Made by a program: the position numbers and the translations under genes. The notes beneath the pieces were generated by a model that saw only the letters and a program-made list of their open reading frames with translations, ran no database searches and was not told the DNA's origin. A stretch of DNA of 64,000 bases, from positions 17,679,961 to 17,743,960 of the forward strand of contig NW_020312785.1 in NCBI RefSeq assembly GCF_003265705.1, read 5' to 3'. The stretch's first letter is position 1, and every line of letters begins with the position of its first letter. The DNA comes from Callorhinus ursinus. Lineage: Eukaryota > Chordata > Mammalia > Carnivora > Otariidae. Shown here one piece after another: positions 24,476 through 37,422 of this stretch.

Positions 24476-24919
24476 AAAGTATATTGCCTGAGACCCTGAG
24501 GGCCATCTCTCCGTCAATTCTTATCAAACTAGAGTTTGATAGATAATTACAGATATGCAGATATGGATTCTATAAAACACACAGAATATTAAAATATTTT
24601 AAAAATTATATTTTAATAATGGCATATACAGGAACTTAAAAATGTCCATATTGTATCAGAACCACAATCCATCCAGCCCAGTTTTCTATTGCCAGAACAA
24701 GTCTCCTAAGTGTTTTTTTTTTTTAATTGGAGCTTCTCTTGATAGCCATTTATAGTTCTATCATTTAACAGAATAATTAAGTAATTTTAAATTTGAGATG
24801 TCTTTGTCACATAACTCAGTTTTTTTTTCTTTTGTAGTGAGGGACCCTAGGTCTTTCGTGCATTTCTCAATTTTTTTTCCTTTACTAATTTTTGTCTTGT
24901 TCTTTTTTGATGGTAAGCT

Positions 24920-25540
24920 CCTCTCACAATCCCACTATGCCAGGCATTGTGAGGCACAATGGTGAAGAAGATGTGGGTCCTGTGCTCAAGAAATTCAAAA
25001 TCTAGCAGAAGAAACTGATATGCAATCATCTATAAGTTAAAAATTAAAACATCTGCATTATAACGGTATGAAAATGTGTGAGAGAAGCCCAAAGGAAATA
25101 GCAATTTGCAATGGAGGAGACAGTGACAGAGGTGGCATCCGAAAACTGAATAATCTATCAATAGAAATTAAAATCATATGTAATAATAATAATGAGATGA
25201 AGTAGAAGGAAGGGTGGACTGGGAAAGGAGGAAGAGGAAACAGGAGGACGAGGAGGAGGAAGAAAGGAAGCAAACAAAAAGCACATTCAGCTTAAGTGGA
25301 AAGAAGTGGCTAGACTACATAGGTGAGATAGAGGGGAAACCAGATGGATTCCAGCACATGATGAATGTCAAATTTGAAACCAGTGAGCTTGAAATGTTTC
25401 AGCACACTAGTGAAAAACTAAAGGTTTATGAAGTGGAGAGTGACAGGACCCCACATTCTATGTTTTAGGAAGAAAATTCTTATGACTGGAGATTGCTTGT
25501 ATATGTTTTGAGGAGGAAGGGGTGCTAAGAATTATTACTG
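24920..25540 (+). mobile_element. Ancient L2-associated repeat
   Basis: Starts with an L2-3'-end-like piece (ctatgccaggcattgtgagg, then a decayed tgctcaagaaattcaaaatc). It continues into the same old repeat seen at 18140 (gtggagagtgacaggacccc, then aggaagaaaattcttatgac). A purine-rich stretch lies at 25203-25280. Frames of 84 and 71 codons across it are shadows. Confidence 0.5.
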
Positions 25541-28355
25541 CTCAATTAGGACAATGACAATGTAAGTTGGGAAGTTAATGATTTTTGAGATGTCAAGTGG
25601 ATAAACTTTCCAGATCAAATTAAAATGTAAATTTAATTATTCTATCAATATACTTTTCTGAAATATGAGTCTAAATGAAGCAGAAATTTTCAGATTGTTT
25701 ACTGATTGTTTCCAGATGTTCTTGGCTTCTATTTCATTTGTCCACATGAACGAAGGAAAGTGCTAAACAGGACAAGGAGAAAGCAGCAGTTGCTGACCTA
25801 ATACATCTGTGGCAACATGACACATATTTTAAAAAAATGACAATTAGCAGGTATCTGGTCAAATTGATCAATATAAATCAAGCAAACCAGAAATATATCA
25901 AGCAAACCAAAACTTACCTAAGCTATCCAGATTGACAGTCAATATTGGCTATGTTAGACCACAAAGTGAAGTGAAATTTTGGCAATGTTTATAGACATTC
26001 ACTGATAGTTAAACCAGGAATTCTTTGTCTGGAAAATAATCCTCAACCTGTTGGAAACAAAGAATTCAAAACAAACCTTTTTAAAACAATGAAACAGACT
26101 GGAACCAATTCTTACATAAAAGACAACACTACCCACAAATAAGTGTACCCCCTCAACTATGAAAAAAAAACAACATTCCCTTTTATAGTAGTTACCAGGT
26201 CACTTCCACTGAACTCTGCTAAACTAAATTGTTGGATAATTTATTTTTTAAACTGTAATGAATTCTTTTTGGTTCAGGCATTTCCATGCATACATTTTAA
26301 GTACGTACGTGCTTGTATCTGAGTATTGTATGTATTCATTCTACAGACAGTCTTTCTGCACTTTTAATTTCCTTTTATTCTGCTCAGGTAAGTTTTATGT
26401 CTTTTTGCAGGTCATTCACATGTAAAATATGAAGCACATGTATCTATCATTCTCTAAATGAGATGGATTTGATTTACACGAAAGACAATTTTTTATTTAT
26501 TTCAGCTTCAAAGGTAGCTTTTCTCTCTTGAAGGAATTTCAAAACATGAATGTTATGTTAATTTGCGTAATCTCTGATTTAACAAGTCTCTTGATTAAAT
26601 ACTTTGACAGTCAAAGGCGAATAACAGGGTGTGATTATGCACTCTGAATACATTTTCCCATAACTACATATGTTTGTGATTTTTTGGCAAGTTGTTTCTA
26701 TTGATGGAAGAATAAAAGCCATTAACAGATTAAATGTAAAGTGATTTCATTTTAACCAAATCCTCTTTATTTTTCTCATGCTTTTCTCTGAGCATTAATG
26801 GAAAAGGTCATCCATGGGTGACATGATAGTAGGGACATAAGAGAGACAAAGCAGCACGGTGCCATGTCTTAAGTTGTATAATAGGGAGAAGCTTTAAAAA
26901 GATGCTGAAGCCAAAGACAGATTAAAAAAAAAAAGAAGAAAAAGAAAGAAAAAGGGAGAAAGATCTTTCTCTGGTTAGAAAGATGATGACTATCATGGTG
27001 CCATCTTCTGGAATTTTCCCAATCTGACATTTTCCACATAAATACCTATAAACCCTGTTTGACAAATAGATTAGCAAATTAGAAGGACTTATAACTAACT
27101 CAATTCTGGGATACAATCTCTATAGTAACAAGCCACAGATGCCTAAAATGGAATCCCCAGCACATCTAATTTGATGAAAAGAATGAATTAAGGAAACCTT
27201 TTTGTCAACACTTTTGCGGAGAAGAATTAGTTGACTACCTTTCCATGAAGGAAATGTTACATTAAAAATTCTCACCAGATTTATTAGCTATTCACTATAT
27301 TTGTGATAGTGTAATATATTTTCTTCACAGCTTTTTGTATTTCAGGGAAAAAATACTATTTTACCAGCTGGGCTTCTCTCCAGTTTTTCTGAAAGTTTCC
27401 TTCTAACAGTCACATCTGGCAGTAAAATAGCTCCCCATGCCCAGGTATTGACATTATGCATAATTACTCACAGATGGACAGTGAGCCACCCCATCCCAGA
27501 CAGCACAGACAACATCCTCAGATCAGCTTGCCCATCTGCATCAGACCTCTGGAAGAAACTCTAGAGAATCCGTGTTTCAGAGTCACTGCCTAAATCTATC
27601 TTCAGCTCATGAGAAAACTGCTTTCAGACCAAATATGTGAATAAATTAAAACCTGACTTCTCATGCAGCACAATGAAACAGAACTGATTATATTCTCAAT
27701 TCACCTTGGAGAACACAAGTTCAATTTGTGAGGAAAAAAATAAGTTATTTAGCTATTTATGTGCTCCAAAGTGCAAAACAAGTTTAGGTTACAACTTTAA
27801 AAGAGGATAAATATTCTTGAGTCCATATTTTTTTTTTAGAACAAATAGAGAAAAATGCAAGTTATTCATGCTTTCCCATGCCCCTGAAAATAGGTCCCTG
27901 GACACGCACCCATTGACCTCAGGGGTAATCTGGCCCCACATATGAAAGACCCTGAAAATTTACTGGTATGTTTTCTTCTACCTAGGACCATTCCTAGAAA
28001 CCTCTGTTCATGGAACTGAATTTGTCTTGTTTCCAATTCTTTCTAACATCTCAAGCTCTTTTGATGTGGTCACATTAAAGACTGAAGAAGAAACAATGAA
28101 AACCTTAAGGGAAGCAAACACTGGCCCCTTTCTTCCTCTCCAAGTATGTCCATTCACTGTTGTCCATTCTTTTTAGGAGATCTCATATACTAAGGATTTA
28201 TCTTCCAAAGCTTGTTCATATTTGCTGCATTACCATCTGTTAGTCTTTCTTTAACAAAAACTATGTTAGCAATATAATCCCACCTCTAAGACATGTTATA
28301 AAGGTTTTAAGAGATGTGTTTGTAGCCTGCTCACTGGAAATGGCTCCTAAGGATT
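25541..28355. other. Repeat-poor block
   Basis: No exon or family recognised. The part from about 26220 to 27470 is unusually free of visible repeats. It carries several homeodomain-like attaa/taat motifs and the palindrome at 26602-26616, so it is a candidate conserved non-coding region. That is only a guess without alignment. Confidence 0.45.
26602..26616. promoter_or_regulatory. 15-bp palindrome of two CTTTGA-type sites
   Basis: ctttgac-a-gtcaaag is a perfect inverted repeat around one A. Each arm contains CTTTGA, the core of TCF/LEF binding sites. The motif is seen directly; regulatory use is inference. Confidence 0.25.
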
Positions 28356-28400
28356 AAAAAAAAAAAAAAAAAAAAAAAACTCACAGTTTAGGAACTGTGA
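28356..28400. repeat. A24 run followed by a small hairpin
   Basis: 24 A residues (28356-28379), one C, then tcacagtt-tagg-aactgtga (28381-28400), a perfect 8-bp stem with a 4-base loop. No target-site duplication or processed pseudogene is evident upstream. Confidence 0.8.
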
Positions 28401-28884
28401 TGAGTCAGAACATCAGGCTTCTCTCTGCTCAGAAGCAAGCATAAGGATCACCTGGGGACAGGTAAGTTAAATGATAGCCTTTCCCTAGTCGCTGCTTCAT
28501 TTACTGATCTCGTTTGAATACTTGCCCACAACATTTTCCCTGAACACCCCTGAAAGGATTTTAAATAAGGATGCTTTTCTATGAGCCATCTGGCGGCTTC
28601 CTGGAAAGCAACAGTACAAGATGTCCCTACTCACAGTGATTGATTAGATTCCCAGGAGAACCTTTCAAAGCTGGTCATTTACAACAAGATGCTCACTGTG
28701 GGCCAAACTTGCTTTTAGGTAGCTCTAGCTGAACTGCTGTGATACAGGCGATCGGCACTTCAAAGATAATGAGTTCAATTCTCAGACATAAAGAAGTGGT
28801 AGAAGTGGTAGAAGAACACTGAAGTCTTATGCAAAGGGAAAGAGGCAAAAGAATTTCCCCCAAAGAAGGTGAGCATTCAGAGGC

Positions 28885-29660
28885 AGAAGACTGTTCACTC
28901 AACAAGCATTTATGGAGCACCTATATGTAGCGCCCATTAGTGGGCTCCAGGAATACAGGACGACAAAGGCATAATCTCTGCACCCCAGAAGCTCATGGTC
29001 TTATAAAGGAGAGAGCCAAAATAGCAAATATATTACAGTTTAGCTTAAAAGTTACTGAAATAATACAGGAAGTAGACGTAAAAGAAAGACAAAGGTCCGA
29101 ACTAATCCCAGCAAGAAGTAAACCCAACAGAAAAGAGAGTACAAACATAAAAGATATAAATAATTATTATTTTTTTTGAAACTAAATTGAATGTGGGAGG
29201 TGTGGAGTGAAAAACATTAGGGTGTGGGAGACTGAGTGGGGCATGCAGGAGGAATACTGAAAAAGAGAAGCCCAGAGGAGAGACAGGTTAAGGAGTCATC
29301 AGTGTGTCAGTTTGGTTAAAGTCACAGAAAGTGGGAAGAGCCCATTATCCCATAAGAAAAGGGAAAGACAAAGGGCAGACTCTGAACAACACCAACTTTT
29401 AGGAGCTAACAGAATAAGAGAATCTGGTGAACGAGACAGAAGTAACAGTTGGTGAGGAAGGGGACAAAAATATAGTGGCTTCTAAGATGCCAAGAAAAAA
29501 AAAATTTTCAAAACAGGGAGCAGTCAATTGTATCAAATGTCTCAGAAAAGTTAAGATGGGGACTGGAAAATATTCCTGGGATTTGAAAACTGAACTTGGC
29601 CAAAGAGTCAACCAAGCCTTGAAAGCAGTGTTGCACACTGGCCATATTGGTGTCTGAGGA
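28885..29660 (+). mobile_element. Ancient L2-associated repeat, longest copy
   Basis: Begins with an L2 terminus read backwards (ttcactcaacaagcatttatg, then a decayed segment with agaagctcatggtctta). It runs into the downstream part of the same old repeat family, including gagcagtcaattgtatcaaa and ttaagatggggactgg at 29518-29567. Frames of 79, 76 and 88 codons inside are not genes. Confidence 0.5.
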
Positions 29661-32222
29661 GCCATTTAATCTGTCATCCAACAAAACCTTAACTTGAAGA
29701 ACTTAACAAATCACATTGGCTGAGAAACTGGAATATCTATTCAATGATTAGTCTCAGGTTTTACACAGAAAAATTCATGCCAGCTATAAAAGACAGAGTT
29801 TTGTCAACTTGCCCAAAATATTCTGAATCCAATAAGCTTAGATCTACCAGTAGTGTGGCTGTGCAGAGAGATAACCCTGTTGGCAGGCATTAACCCTTTG
29901 TTTGCTGTATCATGGAGAAGTCTAGGGGATCCCTGAGGGGAAGGGCTGGGGCCCAGGGCTGGAGGGGATGTAGGAGCTTTATACCAACAGTGTAGAAGTA
30001 CATTGATATTTTACCAACACGGTCATATCAATATGTACAGACTGGTTATGAGCCCTAAGATAACTAATAAGCAAGACTGATCACACAGGTAATTTAAACT
30101 TGAAGTCGTTAGCTTTTTAATCTCAGAATGGTAAGTGGTAGCATACTTTTTCAATTTATTTGTGTGTAGATATATACACAGAGTGTCTTTTGCATAGTTT
30201 CAGAATCTGACATTGTTTCAACTATGGGAGAACTAAAACAGGTGGAAGGCCACAACCTTGTGACCCAGGGAACTAAATTGTGTATAAAAACAACTGGTCA
30301 TAAATTGTGTATATCTAAAACAACTGGTAATAATTGCTAACATCTAAGAAATAGTATGGCACTGAGAAAAGAAAAAGAAAATGTTATATAAATGCTGGTA
30401 GAACCAAGCTCAAAGGAATAATCAGGATGGCATAATGTTATTTAAAAAAGGCTTTTAGAGGTGAGGCTAGTACTGAAAATAGGGTATTAATGGAAATATT
30501 TCTTTGTCAATATCAATTAAAACTCTTTATTTGTCCTCTGTGCTCCCATTTTGTCACTAAGTAAATAAGAGTGAAATTCTACAGTCTGTTGGTTGAGTAA
30601 AGCAAGCCCTTGACTCAACAGACCAGAATCCCATGCCTTTCTCTGTGATATACTTAGTGGTGGGACTCCAGAAAAGCAATTTTCCTTCTTTTTTTTTTTC
30701 TTAATCTCGACTGCCCTTATATGTGAAAAGACTCTGGATTACCTGCTTTCTAATATCTCCTCCACGTCCAGGAGTCTAATCTTCCAATTCTAAGACTCTA
30801 AGACTTCTCTGGCTGAGGAACAAGCCAGCATTAGCACAGAGAATGTGTGTGCTTGAGCCACAAAAGAGTAAATTAAGATGAAGAATTACCTGCGTTTGAC
30901 AGTAGAGTTTTAAAGAGCCCATAGTGCACACTACGCCCTGCTACTTCATCCAACACAGAACAGACTTCTCTGTCAACAGTTCACCCCATAATCCCCAGCT
31001 CCCCATCATCATCTCCTCACTGTTCACCAATTGTGACATGAGTATTGATACCACGGCAGTTTCTGACGATACCTTATAGCACAACCACTACTATTTTTTA
31101 AAGGACAGTAATTCCATTTTAATTTCCTGAATTCTAAATATTTTACTGAAATATTTGTTATAATACTGAATTACTGTCTTTTAATGTAAACCACCATTTT
31201 AAAACAACATCCAAGCTGTCCCAAGTATGGAAATGTAAGAAAATAATTTTCTGTCTCTCTTTCCTGATAAGACCTACTTTCTCTAAATTACAAATATAAA
31301 TGCCAGTTGACTCAGAGCATGGTCTGTTAACTTTTGGAAAGTAAAAGAGGAAAATTAGCTAATTCCTATGAGTGAGTTAAACTTGTATTCTTTACAATAA
31401 TAGATTTTTTTTCTTCTAATAGGTGCTGTAATCTATCACTTTTTGTACACTTTCCTTATTTATTTACCTCATATTTATTTGATAAATGAGAATTTCCTCA
31501 AGTTAATACTCATAATCAAAATCCATTATTTTAATCAAAAATAAAGACTATAGAATTCTTTGAAAAGCTTCTCTGAATTCCAAATGCTCACTAATTTAGA
31601 AAAGGGATCTCTTTAAACTGTGTCCCCACATTGCCAAACATCCATACAGACATTAAAAGATGCTGAGGAAATGATAAGACCAAAAACTTAGCAAACTGGG
31701 TAAAGTTGACTGGGACGTCCCAAAAACACACACATTTTTCCACTTGAGCCAAGGATTCATTCACTGTTGTTCTATTTTAATTGCATAATCTGGCCTTGGT
31801 TACTTCTAAGGGTACAATTAGTAAGATTCAGGTTTGGGATACCTGATACCCAGGACTAAAAACTGAGGACAGAAATATTTTGTAGCAATAGTTCTTATTT
31901 TAAGAGCTAATTTTAATAAACTATATACCTTCCCCTTTCTTTTTTTTTTTTTTTTAATCTTCCTAGTTCGTTATCTCCTTTCAGTGAGGGTGATTACATC
32001 CTTTATGTAGAAGTGAGTATTTCTGCTTCATGGGCAAGAAAGAAAAAACAAGTTTGAAGACACTCAACGAGAGGAAAATCATTCATGGAACAGAGTAGTG
32101 TCATCTAGAGAAGACAAGGAAATCAAACTAAAAGACTCAATCTTGCAGAAAAACAGAAGAAACACACTGAATCACTCAGGGCCAAGAAGGGGCCTTCAGG
32201 TTTAGCAATGAAAGACCCATGT
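29661..32222. other. Unique AT-rich DNA
   Basis: No gene seen. It contains a local tandem duplication at 30274-30330 and T-runs near 30690 and 31938-31957. Confidence 0.5.
30274..30330. repeat. Imperfect tandem duplication, 27 and 30 bp
   Basis: taaattgtgtata and caactggt recur in the same order in 30274-30300 and 30301-30330. The second copy carries a 3-bp insertion. Confidence 0.85.
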
Positions 32223-32240
32223 GAAGTTCCCCCACATTCA

Positions 32241-33903
32241 GGGGGAGATAGTCCAAGATGGCAGAGGAGTAGGAGACCTTAGTTTCATCTGGTCCCAGGA
32301 ATTCAGCTAGAGAGCTAACAAATCATTCTGAACACCTGCGAACTCAACCAGAGCTCTAAGGAAAGAATAGCTGCAACTCTACAAATAGAAAAGTGACCAC
32401 TTTCTGCAAGGTAGGAGGTGTGGAGAAGTGAATCCAAGGTGATATTATGGGAAAATAAGCCACAGTGGGAGGGAGGCTTCATAAACCAGCTACCAGAAAG
32501 TGATACAGCAGCAGAACACAAAATCAGAACTTTTGGAAGTCTGCTCTGGTGAGGATGTCCTTGCCTGAAAGGTGCTCAGGTAGCGAAGCAGGGCAGAATC
32601 CTAGGTGAGACATTGTGGTCTCAGGATCCTCGGGGTCATGGGAAGACCAGGAGTGCCTGAGGGTGGCAGAGCTCCCAGGTATCAGAGCAGGGAAGCCGGC
32701 TACAAACAGTAAGCCCAGGAGCCGGCTCTCAGCTCAGGGTTGCCATAAACTGCGAACCACAGCATGGTGGGGCAACCGCTCTCCAAGGAGGAGCCCAGCA
32801 ATCAGCAGAATGGAAGAGACCCCCTACCTCCCCCGGGAGGAGTGGTGCAGGTGCACAGAGCAGGATTTGGAGGGTTTGCAGGGTTTGGAGACTGGGAACA
32901 GGGTCGCATGCCTGAGACAGAAAAGCTCAGTCACAGACCGGGTGAGCAGAAAGAGTGGGCGGAGACCAAGGAGACAGGAGTGATTGACTGCTTTTCCCTC
33001 AGGGCTCACTGAGGAGTGGGGCAATGAGCTTTCAGCTCCAGGGCTAAAGATTGGGAAGCCTGCCATTTTCATTCTCATCCTCTAAAGCTGTGAGGAAAGC
33101 CTTCAGGGAACAAAAGCCACACAGAGCAATTCAGAGCAGATGACTTAGCCTGTCCCCCTGGCAAGGGCAGGGCAAATATACTTGAGAATCAGCAAAACAG
33201 GCCCCTCCCCTAGAAGGTCAGCAAGAACATCCAGCTAAAACCAAGTTTACCAATCATAGAGAACTGCAAAACTCCACACTAGGGGAACATAGTATATAGA
33301 AATCATGGGGGTTTTTTGTTTTGTTTTGTTTTAAGATTATATTTATTTATTTGACAGAGAGAGACACAGTGAGAGAGGGAACACAAGCAGGGGGAGCACG
33401 AGAGGGAGAAGCAGGCTTCCTGCGGAGCAGGGAGCCTGATGAGGGGCTTGATCCCAGGACTCTGGAATCATGACCTGAGCTGAAGGCAGATGCTTAACGA
33501 CTGAGCCACCCAGGTGCCCCAAAATCATGGTTTTTTTTTTTCCAAGATTAGTCTTTCAATTTTAATTTTTTCTCTTTCCATTTTCAACCAATTTCTTATT
33601 TTATCAACTCTTTTCTAAAATCATTTTTAATTTTCATTTTTATAGTTACATTGTATCCCTTCATTGTATTTAATTTTATTTAAATAAGGTTTTCTTTCTT
33701 TACAATTTTGGGATGCAGTTTCCTCTAACAAACAGACCAAAATACACCCAGAATCTAGTGTATGGCTCTGTTCTCTTCACCTGTCTGGTTATATTCTTTT
33801 TTATTTATTTTTTTTTTCAGTTTCAGCTCTCTTCTTATTTGTTTAGTGTATATTTCCCTGGGATCATTGTTCTCTGGAGTCATTAATATATTCTCTGGAA
33901 AAA
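32241..33903 (+). promoter_or_regulatory. L1 5' UTR / promoter region, interrupted by SINE
   Basis: GC-richer first kilobase, the usual site of the L1 internal promoter, then a T-rich segment before ORF1. A Can-SINE at 33309-33521 separates the two parts. Frames of 122, 82 and 84 codons near 32615-33078 overlap in all directions and have no known counterpart. Confidence 0.6.
33309..33521 (-). mobile_element. Can-SINE nested in L1 5' UTR
   Basis: Reverse copy with a ttttgttttgttttgtttt tail at left and head ending ccacccaggtgcccc at right. A short duplication, aaatcatgg, lies at 33300-33308 and 33522-33530. Acacaagcagggggag variant. Inserted after the host L1. Confidence 0.95.
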
Positions 33904-34538
33904 ATGACAAGATGGAAAAACTCACCTCATAAAAGAGAACAAGAGGCAGTACTGACTGCCAGGGACCTCATCAGTATGGATATTAGTAAAATGTCAGAGC
34001 TAGAATTCAGAATAACAATCATAAAGATACTAGCTGGGCTTGAAAAAAAGCATAGAAAACACTAGAGGATCCCTTTCTGGAAAAATAAAAGAACTGAAGT
34101 CTAATCAAGTCGAAATCAAAAAGGCTATTAATGAGATACAATCAACAATGGAGGTTCTAACTGCTAGGATAAGTGAGGCAAAAAGAGAGAATTAGTGATA
34201 TAGAAGACAAAATGATAGAGAATAAAGAAACTGAGGAAAAGAGGGATAAACAACTACTAGATCACGAGGGGAGGATTCGAGAGATCAGTGATACTATAAA
34301 GTGAAACAATACTAGAATAAGGCTGGCAGCAGACCTATCCACAGAGGCCTGGCAGGCCAGAAAGGACTGGCATGATATATTCAGAGTGCTAAATGAGAAA
34401 AATATGCAGCCAAGAATACTTTATCCAGCAAGACTGTCATTCAGAATTGGAGAGATACAGAGCTTCCAGGACAAACAGAAACTAAAAGAATCTGATCACT
34501 AAACCAACCCTGTAAGAAATATTAAAAGACCTCCTTTA
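33904..34538 (+). pseudogene. L1 ORF1 pseudogene with internal deletion
   Basis: ATG at 33904 opens MTRWKNSPHKREQEA, a typical basic L1 ORF1 N-terminus, followed by a coiled-coil segment that shifts frame into a stop near 34062. Near 34320 the sequence jumps from the end of the coiled coil straight into the C-terminal domain (ADLSTEAWQARKDW), so the RRM-like middle is missing. It ends at a TAA near 34536. Confidence 0.85.
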
Positions 34539-34605
34539 AGCAAAGAGAAAGCCCAAAAGTAACACAGACCAGAAAGGAACAGAGACAATATACAGAAACA
34601 GTGAC

Positions 34606-36932
34606 TTTACAGGTAATACAAAAGCACTAAATTCATATCTTTCAATAGTTACTCTGAATGAAAATGGGCTAAAGGCTCCAATCAAGACACAGGGTATCAG
34701 ATTGGATAAAAAAGCAAGACCCTCAATATGCTGACTGCAAAAGACTCATTTTAGACCCAAAGACACCTCCAGATTGAAAGTGAGGGGGTGGAAAACCATT
34801 TATCATGCTAATGGACATCAAAAGAAAGCTTTGTCCTCATACCAGACAAATTAGATTTTAAACCAAAGACTGTAATAAGAGATGAGGAGGGACACTATAT
34901 CATACTTAAAGGGTCTATCCAACAAGAAGATCTAACAATTGTAAATATTTATGCTCCTGACTTGGGAGCAGCCAATCATATACACCAATTAACAACAAAA
35001 CTAAAGAAACACGTTGATAATAACACAGTAATAGTAGGGGACTTTAACACCCCCCTCACTGCAATGGACAGATCATCTAAGCAGAAGATCAACAAGGAAA
35101 CAAGGGCATTGAATGACACACTGGACCAGATGGACTTCACAGATACAGTCAGACCATTCCATCCTAAAGCAACAGAATACACATTTTTTTCTCCCGTGCT
35201 CATGGAACATTCTCCAGAAGAGATCACATCCTGGATCACAAATCAGGTCTCAACCGGTACCAAAAGATTGGGATCTTTCCCTGTGTATTTTTAGACCACA
35301 ATGCTTTGAAACTGGATCTCAATCACAAGAGGAAATTTGGAAGGAACTCAAATACATGGAGGCTAAAGAGCATCCTACTAAAGAATGAATGGGTCAACCA
35401 GGAAATTAAAGAAAAATTTTAATTCATGGAAATAAATGAAAATGAAAACACAACTGTTCAAAATCTTTGGGATGCAGCAAAGGCGGTCCTAAGAGGGAAG
35501 TACATTGCAATACAGGCCTTTCTCAAGAAACCAGAAAGGTCTCAAATACACACCTAAAGGAGCTGGGGAAAGAACAGCAAATAAAGCCTAAACCCCAAAG
35601 GAGAAGAGAATTAATAAAGATTAGAGCAGAAATCAATGAAATAGAAACCAAAAGAACAGTAGAATAGATCAATGAAACTAGGAGCTGGTTCTTTGAAAGA
35701 ATTAAAAAGATTGATAAACCCCTAGCCAGACCTGTCAAAAAGAATGCAAAGAAGTTAGTTGCCTTTCTATACACTAACAATGAGACAGAAGAAAGAGAAA
35801 TTAAGGAACTGACCCCATTTATAATTGCACTAAAAACCATAAGATACCTAGGAATAAGCCTAACCAAAGAGGCAAAGGATCTGTACTCAGAAAATTATAG
35901 AACACTCATGAAAGAAATTGAGGAAGACACAACGAAATGGAAAAACATTTCATGCTCATGGATTGGAAGACAAATATTGTGAAAATGTCTATGCTACCTA
36001 GATCAATCTATACAGTCAATGCAGTCCCTATCAAAATACCTTCAACTTTTATCAAAGAGCTGGAACAAATAATCCTTAAATTTGTACGGAACCAGAAAAG
36101 ACCCCGAATAGCCAAAGCAATGTTGACAAAGAAAACCAAAGCTGGTGGCATCACAATTCCGGACTTCAAGCTCTATTACAAAGCTGTAATCATCAGTACA
36201 GGATGGTTCTGGCACAAAAACAGACATAAAGATCAATGGAACAGAATACAGAGCCCAGAAATGGACCCTCAACTCTATGGTTAACTAATCTTTGACAAAC
36301 AGGAAAGACTACCCAGTGGAAAAAAGACAGTCTCTTCAACAAATGGTGTTGGGAAAACTGGACAGCCACATGCAGAAGAATGAAACTGGACCATTTTCTT
36401 ACACCATACACAAGAATAGACTCAAAATGGATGAAAAACCTAAATGTGGAATGTCTGTGGAAGCCATCAAAATATTAGAGGAGAACACAGCCAACAACCT
36501 CTGTAACCTTGGCCACAGCAACTTCTTGTTAGACACGACTCCAAAGTCAAGGAAAACCAGGACAAAAATGAATTATTTGGACTTCATCAAGATAAAAAGC
36601 TTTTGCACAGCAAAGGAAACAGTCAATAATACCAAAACATTACCGACAGAATGGGAGAAGATATTTACAAATGACATATCAGATAAAGGGCTGGTATCCA
36701 ACATCTATAGAGAACCTATCAAACTCAACACCCAAAGGATGAATAATCCAATGAAGAAATGGGCAGAAGACATGAAGAGACATTTCTCCAAAGACATACA
36801 AATGGCCAACAGACACATGAAAAAATGCTCAACATTACTCGGCATCAGGGAAATACAAATCAAAACCACAATGAGATAGCTCCTCACACCAGTCAGAATG
36901 GCTAAAATTAACAAGTCAAGAAATGACATATG

Positions 36933-36985
<53 letters not shown>

Positions 36986-37110
36986 TGGAATACTACTCAG
37001 CCATCAAAAAAAAAGAAATCTTGTCAATTGCCACAAAGTGGATGAAAAGCAAAATAAGTCAATTGAGAAAGTCAATTATCATATGATCTTACTCATATGT
37101 GGAATTTAAG
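34606..37110 (+). pseudogene. L1 ORF2 pseudogene lacking most of the RT domain
   Basis: The endonuclease part is recognisable at 34640-35380 (largest piece 34962-35294, with VGDFNTPLTAMDRSSKQ). At about 35743 the sequence passes directly from the linker (ARPVKKN) to a segment well after the RT active site ([11 protein letters not shown]), deleting the fingers and palm with the catalytic box. The C-terminal piece 36292-36879 is open for 195 codons. A CA repeat then replaces part of the end. The start and end are approximate. Confidence 0.87.
36926..36982 (+). repeat. CA microsatellite
   Basis: About 28 CA units within the L1 ORF2 tail. The L1 text on either side is not contiguous: gtcaagaaatgacatatg, then the repeat, then agtggaatactactcagcc. 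The tract therefore accompanies a deletion. Likely length-polymorphic. Confidence 0.93.
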
Positions 37111-37422
37111 AAACAAAACAGAGGATCATAGAGGAAGAGAGGAAAAAAGATGAAATCGGAGAGGGAGACAAACCATAAGAGACTTAATTATAGGAAACAA
37201 ACTGAGGGTTGCTGGAGGGGTGGGGGGTGGGGACATGGGGTAACTGCGTCATAGGCGTTAAGGAAGGCACATGATGTAATGAGCATTAGGTGTTATATAA
37301 GACTCATGAATCACTGACCTCTACCTCTGAAACAAATAATATATGTTAATTAATTGAATTTAAATTTTTTAAAAAGTATCTCTCAAATTAAAAAACAAAA
37401 AAGAGAAGTTTCCCCACATTCA

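Larger units (their letters stand above)
32241..37404 (+). mobile_element. Second large L1, internally deleted, with nested SINE
   Basis: The 5' end (ggggagatagtccaagatgg) has a YY1-type caagatggc at 32254-32262. The copy is flanked by an 18-bp duplication (gaagtt...acattca, one mismatch) at 32223-32240 and 37405-37422. The 5' UTR differs from that of the L1 at 10821 and includes a T-rich stretch after the SINE, so it is another carnivoran subfamily. ORF1 lacks its middle. ORF2 lacks most of the reverse transcriptase domain. A CA microsatellite sits in the ORF2 tail. Non-autonomous and dead. Confidence 0.94.

Noticed and set aside
32615..33078. Overlapping frames of 122, 82 and 84 codons
   Set aside because: They fall in the L1 5' UTR, overlap in different frames and strands, and have no family match.
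36705..37086. Frames made of Val-Cys or Thr-His runs
   Set aside because: These are translations of the CA microsatellite.
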